Of a stretch of DNA of 64,000 nt, positions 60,858 to 64,000 are shown piece by piece. The position numbers and the translations under genes were made by a program. Below the pieces are notes generated by a model that saw nothing but the letters and a program-made list of their open reading frames with translations, was not told the origin of the DNA and searched no databases. This DNA comes from Parerythrobacter_A sp963761775 (GTDB lineage: Bacteria; Pseudomonadota; Alphaproteobacteria; Sphingomonadales; Sphingomonadaceae), in assembly GCA_963761775.1 (NCBI GenBank), contig CAVXIF010000001.1, forward strand, positions 62,001-126,000. Direction: 5' to 3'. How positions within the stretch are numbered: the first letter of the stretch is position 1; the number at the start of each line of letters is the position of its first letter.

Positions 60858-62315
60858 ATGTTCAAGCCTGCCCCGTCCCTCATCGCTTTCGCCCTGCTGC
60901 CGCTGGCCGCGTGTTCCGCCGCCTCCGCACAGCAGGGTGTCGCGTCCACCACTCCGGCCGTTATGGCGCAGGACACGGCGCCTGCGCGTGCGAAAAACGT
61001 CATCCTGTTCATCGGAGACGGCATGGGCATTTCCACCATCACCGCCGCACGCATCTATGCCGGACAGAAACGGGGCGAAACGGGCGAGGAAAACGTGCTG
61101 TCCTTCGAACGGTTCGAAAACGTGGCGCTGGTCAAGACCTACAATACCGATGCACAGGTGCCCGATAGCGCGGGTACGGCAACGGCGATGAATTCGGGCA
61201 TGAAGACGCGCATTGGCCTGATCGGTGTGGGGCCGGACACCACGCGCGGCGATTGCGCGTCGGCCAGGGCGAACCCGCTGCCGCTGATCGGGGAGGAAGC
61301 GAAACGGCGCGGGCTGGCGGTCGGTATCGTCAGCACCGCGCGCCTGACCCATGCCACGCCCGCTGCCGTCTATGCGCGCAGTGCGGACCGCAACTGGGAA
61401 GCCGACAGCGCCATGCCCGCCGAACAGCGCGAGGCAGGTTGCACCGATATCGCCAGTCAGCTCGTTGCCAGCGATTTCGACGTGGCGCTCGGCGGCGGGC
61501 GGGGCGGCTTTTTCGGCAATGCCGGACAGGGCCGACGCGCGGTGGCCGATGCGGACTTGCCCGCGCAATGGGTGGCACGAACCGGCGGCAGCTATGTCGA
61601 AACGCGAGCCGAGCTGGCGGCGGCACCGGCGGACAAGCCCGTCCTTGGTCTCTTCTCGTCCAGTCACATGACCTATATGCCGGACCGCGAGGCCGACAGC
61701 ACGGAGCCTACGCTGACCGAACTGACCGAATCCGCGATTACGCGGCTGTCCGCCAATGACGAGGGCTATTACCTGATGGTCGAAAGCGGCCGTATCGACC
61801 ACGCGCATCATGGCAGCCAGGCAGGCTATGCGCTTGAGGAAACGATCGAGTTTGCCAACGCTATCCAGCAGGCCATCGACACTACCGACCCCGACGAAAC
61901 TCTGATCCTCGTCACCGCCGACCATAGCCACGTCTTCACCATCGCAGGCTATCCGCGTCGCGGGAACGACATTCTGGGCCTCGTTGTGCCGCCTTCGGGA
62001 GGGGGCGAGGACGACGACGGGGGCGCGCCGGACAGCCCGACGCTGGCTGGTGACGGCAAGCCCTACACCACGCTTGGCTATGCCAACGGTCCGGGTGCCG
62101 TATCCGGCGAACGTGCCGTGCCCGAAACCGGCCTTTCTGCGATCCAGCAATCGCTTGTGCCGCTGGGCAGCGAGACGCATGCGGGCGAGGATGTCGCGCT
62201 ATATGGTCAGGGACCGGGCGCGGACGGCGTGCGCGGCGTGATGGAACAGAACCGCATTTACGACATCATGCGCCGCAGTTTCGGCTGGGATATGGACGAG
62301 GAAGCGGCGGAGTAG
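60858..62315 (+). CDS. alkaline phosphatase, lipoprotein
   Basis: Phosphomonoesterase of the PhoA superfamily. About 485 residues: signal with lipobox LLPLAACS, then NVILFIGDGMGISTITAARI (metal-binding Asp), AQVPDSAGTATAMNSGMKT with the nucleophilic serine (DSAGT), GIVSTARLTHATPAAVYA, LMVESGRIDHAHHG and VTADHSHVFTIAGYP with zinc ligands. ATG at 60858 follows AGGAG. Predicted to sit in the periplasm or on the outer membrane and release phosphate from organic esters. Divergent from xth with about 70 bases between, where a phosphate-starvation promoter would be expected, but I cannot identify a Pho box. Confidence 0.93.
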   Translation: MFKPAPSLIAFALLPLAACSAASAQQGVASTTPAVMAQDTAPARAKNVILFIGDGMGISTITAARIYAGQKRGETGEENVLSFERFENVALVKTYNTDAQVPDSAGTATAMNSGMKTRIGLIGVGPDTTRGDCASARANPLPLIGEEAKRRGLAVGIVSTARLTHATPAAVYARSADRNWEADSAMPAEQREAGCTDIASQLVASDFDVALGGGRGGFFGNAGQGRRAVADADLPAQWVARTGGSYVETRAELAAAPADKPVLGLFSSSHMTYMPDREADSTEPTLTELTESAITRLSANDEGYYLMVESGRIDHAHHGSQAGYALEETIEFANAIQQAIDTTDPDETLILVTADHSHVFTIAGYPRRGNDILGLVVPPSGGGEDDDGGAPDSPTLAGDGKPYTTLGYANGPGAVSGERAVPETGLSAIQQSLVPLGSETHAGEDVALYGQGPGADGVRGVMEQNRIYDIMRRSFGWDMDEEAAE

Positions 62316-62325
62316 CCGCACCAAC

Positions 62326-62361
62326 AAAAAACCCCCGTGCCGGGGGCATTGGCACGAGGGT
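62326..62361 (-). terminator. intrinsic terminator, minus-strand polarity
   Basis: An 11-bp stem with one mismatch (62331-62341 with 62351-62361) and a nine-base loop. On the minus strand it runs into six T (62326-62331 read A on the plus strand), so it fits a transcript coming from lolA. It sits just after the alkaline phosphatase stop and may act in both directions. Confidence 0.7.
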
Positions 62362-62563
62362 TCCATGTCAGCGTTCGTCACGCTTGTTCCGAAACGATGG
62401 ATAATGAAGGCAAAGGCAACAGGGGGGAAACCTGCCTTCTCATCGCTTCGGTCAGTTACAGAAATAGTGCGCGCGGGCTTTCGCGCCTATGAACGATGGA
62501 CGGCGTTGGTCGTCCCCAGCGGGCAGTTCGACGGACCCGTTTTCGCAACCCGCGCCAGACGGT

Positions 62564-63232
62564 TCAGCGCGGGCGACGGGACGTGCGGCGCGGGTCACGA
62601 TACTTGAAGGCACTGTCCGAGACCGCCGCGCCATAGCGGTGGTTGCGCAAACGCACCGTAGTGCGGTTGTTCTGCGAATCGAGCGCGACCCAGTTGGTAA
62701 GCTGCCAACCGCCCGGCGCACTGGCATTGCGGGTGAAGATCAGCGTCATCACGCCGAATTCGGGACGCTTGGGATCGCGGACCTCCACGCTGATGACCGT
62801 GCCGCTGGTGCCCGATGTCAGCTTGCCGTACCGCTTCACGTCACGGTCGGGATCGAGCAGCGCGCCCAGCGGCGAGCTCTTGATCGGCCAGCGCTGGACC
62901 TGGTTGACCTCGTAATCGATCATGGTGAGCGCGCTGCCATTGCTGACGATCAGCAGCGGCACGCCCTTTTCATACTGGAACCGGATCTTGCCCGGCTGCT
63001 TGAGCGTCAGTTTGCCGCCCACGGTGCTGCCCTGACGGTCCGTCTGTGTGAAATCGGCAGTCATGGTAGTGATACTGCGCAATGCGGCGACCGCTTCGTC
63101 AAGACGGCCTTCTGCCGCAACCGCCGGCGTCGCCATCGTGGCAACAGCGAGTGGCGCACCCAGCGAAAGGGCGGCGGCGATAGCGGTAAAGCCCAAGCGG
63201 GCCCTGCGCGATGTGTTCTGGATAATGGTCAT
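62564..63232 (-). CDS. lolA: outer-membrane lipoprotein carrier protein LolA
   Basis: Periplasmic chaperone that ferries lipoproteins to the outer membrane. 222 residues: signal peptide ending PAVAAEG, then the LolA fold with ITTMTADFTQTDRQGSTVGG, LTLKQPGKIRFQYEKGVPLL, VSNGSALTMIDYEVNQVQRW and PIKSSPLGALLD. Consistent with the many lipoproteins coded in this window. A tail after the conserved region (SAFKYRDPRRTSRRPR) is basic. 110 bases downstream of rpmG on the same strand. Confidence 0.93.
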   Translation of the reverse strand: MTIIQNTSRRARLGFTAIAAALSLGAPLAVATMATPAVAAEGRLDEAVAALRSITTMTADFTQTDRQGSTVGGKLTLKQPGKIRFQYEKGVPLLIVSNGSALTMIDYEVNQVQRWPIKSSPLGALLDPDRDVKRYGKLTSGTSGTVISVEVRDPKRPEFGVMTLIFTRNASAPGGWQLTNWVALDSQNNRTTVRLRNHRYGAAVSDSAFKYRDPRRTSRRPR

Positions 63233-63342
63233 GGCATCGATACCTGACGCCTAAGCGTTGAACGGCCACTGAATTCGCGCGCACCGTGCCGTTCAGGCCG
63301 GTGCGCCAAACACCCTGCCCGAACGAACAGCAAAAGCGTGGC

Positions 63343-63510
63343 TTACTTGATCTTGGCTTCCTTGAACTCGACATGCTTGCGCACGACGGGATCGTATTTG
63401 CGGAAAGTCATCTTCTCCGTGATGTTGCGCGGGTTCTTTTTGGTGGTGTAATAGAACCCGGTATCGGCAGTGGAGACGAGCTTGATCTTGACCGTGGCTG
63501 ACTTCGCCAT
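63343..63510 (-). CDS. rpmG: 50S ribosomal protein L33
   Basis: 55 residues, MAKSATVKIKLVSTADTGFY, TTKKNPRNITEKMTFRKYDP and HVEFKEAKIK, the usual L33 sequence. Lacks the CxxC zinc pairs, so it is the zinc-independent (C-minus) form. ATG at 63510. Confidence 0.97.
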   Translation of the reverse strand: MAKSATVKIKLVSTADTGFYYTTKKNPRNITEKMTFRKYDPVVRKHVEFKEAKIK

Positions 63511-63641
63511 GACGTATTCCTGAATGTTATGAAGGCCATGACGGCCGAAAAGCTGCAATGCGACGCCGGAGGGTGCAGTACCAACCGGGTCAAGCGCCGC
63601 GCAGTGGTGGAAACAGACGGCGGAGTCAAGATAAACAGGGG

Positions 63642-64000
63642 CTAGAAGCGCACCCGCCCGCGCGTGGCCTTGATATCGCCGCGCGCTTTCTTGGCCTTCA
63701 GCCGCTTGACCTTGCCAATGCGGTTCACGCGGCTCTTCTTGCGGGTTTTGGGCGGATTGAGTGCGTCCGTCACCAGCACCGCCAGCCGGTCTCGTGCTTC
63801 GGCGCGGTTCGCCTCCTGCGTGCGGTGGCTTTGCGCCATCAGCACGATTTCGCCCTTCGCGTTCAGCCGGTTGCCCGCCAGCGCCTTCAGCCGGTGGAAG
63901 ATCGGCGGCGACAGGCCGAGTTCGTAGATATTGACGCGCAGCTGGACGGCGGTCGCCACCTTGTTGACGTTTTGCCCGCCCGGGCCCGACGCCGCCACAA
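63642..64000 (-). CDS. arfB: aminoacyl-tRNA hydrolase ArfB (YaeJ family), N-terminus outside window
   Basis: Rescues stalled ribosomes by hydrolysing peptidyl-tRNA. The window ends within the gene; the part seen includes the catalytic loop SGPGGQNVNKVATAVQLR (GGQ motif) and a long basic C-terminal tail (PKTRKKSRVNRIGKVKRLKA) that inserts in the mRNA channel. A GTG at 63998 is just a codon inside the gene. A prfB-like release factor is excluded by the short length after GGQ. Confidence 0.9.
   Translation of the reverse strand, partial: VAASGPGGQNVNKVATAVQLRVNIYELGLSPPIFHRLKALAGNRLNAKGEIVLMAQSHRTQEANRAEARDRLAVLVTDALNPPKTRKKSRVNRIGKVKRLKAKKARGDIKATRGRVRF

Overview
The window is a gene-dense, GC-rich chromosomal segment from an alphaproteobacterium, most likely a member of the Sphingomonadales (Erythrobacteraceae/Sphingomonadaceae). 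This is inferred from gene content: an exosortase-A-associated glycosyltransferase and ligase pair, a DUF3576-leuS-lptE-holA operon, an rnd-lptC-lptA operon, a PhaB/PhaZ set, a YqiJ-YqiK flotillin pair, M28/M13/M23 periplasmic hydrolases and many small Ala-rich lipoproteins. I see no phage, transposase, CRISPR array, rRNA or tRNA gene. It reads as core genome with small local disturbances.

Layout. 0-10 kb: agmatine deiminase and an M28 peptidase, divergent from glnE and bcp; then an M23 endopeptidase with a clear terminator, an acyl-CoA ligase, and a small membrane protein. 9.4-17.8 kb: YqiJ/flotillin module, galU, murA, a frameshifted ribbon-helix-helix gene, a CaCA exchanger, phaB and an envelope protein. 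18-25.5 kb: DUF3576-leuS-lptE-holA operon facing rnd-lptC-lptA, then ung. 25.5-35 kb: a phosphodiesterase-fold protein, trkH-trkA, and gltBD for ammonium assimilation. 35-40 kb: a Pro/Ala-rich membrane protein and the edge of an exopolysaccharide locus. 40-45.5 kb: MaoC, thiolase, DUF5996, a SET-domain protein, a DUF4126 membrane protein and a PHA depolymerase. 45.5-55.5 kb: an MsbA-like ABC exporter, M13 peptidase, uppP, small lipoproteins, PPK2, a second thiolase and a CoA-transferase. 55.6-64 kb: recQ, a beta-helix protein, a DksA-type zinc finger, ribA-xthA, an alkaline phosphatase, lolA, rpmG and the start-truncated arfB.

Functional themes: lipid and polymer carbon storage (phaB, thiolases, MaoC, phaZ, CoA ligase and transferase); envelope biogenesis (murA, uppP, galU, lptACE, lolA, MsbA-like exporter, M23); nitrogen control (glnE, gltBD, agmatine deiminase); and phosphate or polyphosphate handling (PPK2, alkaline phosphatase).

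Most notable observations. (1) leuS carries an in-frame, roughly 90-bp GC-rich palindromic element inside its editing-domain coding region. (2) The 3' end of holA is amplified as a 27-bp tandem array in which every full copy ends in an in-frame TAG. (3) An 80-bp palindrome lies between gltB and gltD. (4) A compact bacterial SET-domain gene sits next to a decayed duplicate of the start of its DUF4126 neighbour. (5) Six genes are each broken by one single-base indel, mostly at short G/C runs, which looks more like sequence error than gene decay. (6) ribA appears to start at a CTG that overlaps the xthA stop. I did not find a convincing new multi-gene defence or metabolic system. The strongest lead for something unusual is the coding-sequence palindrome in leuS.
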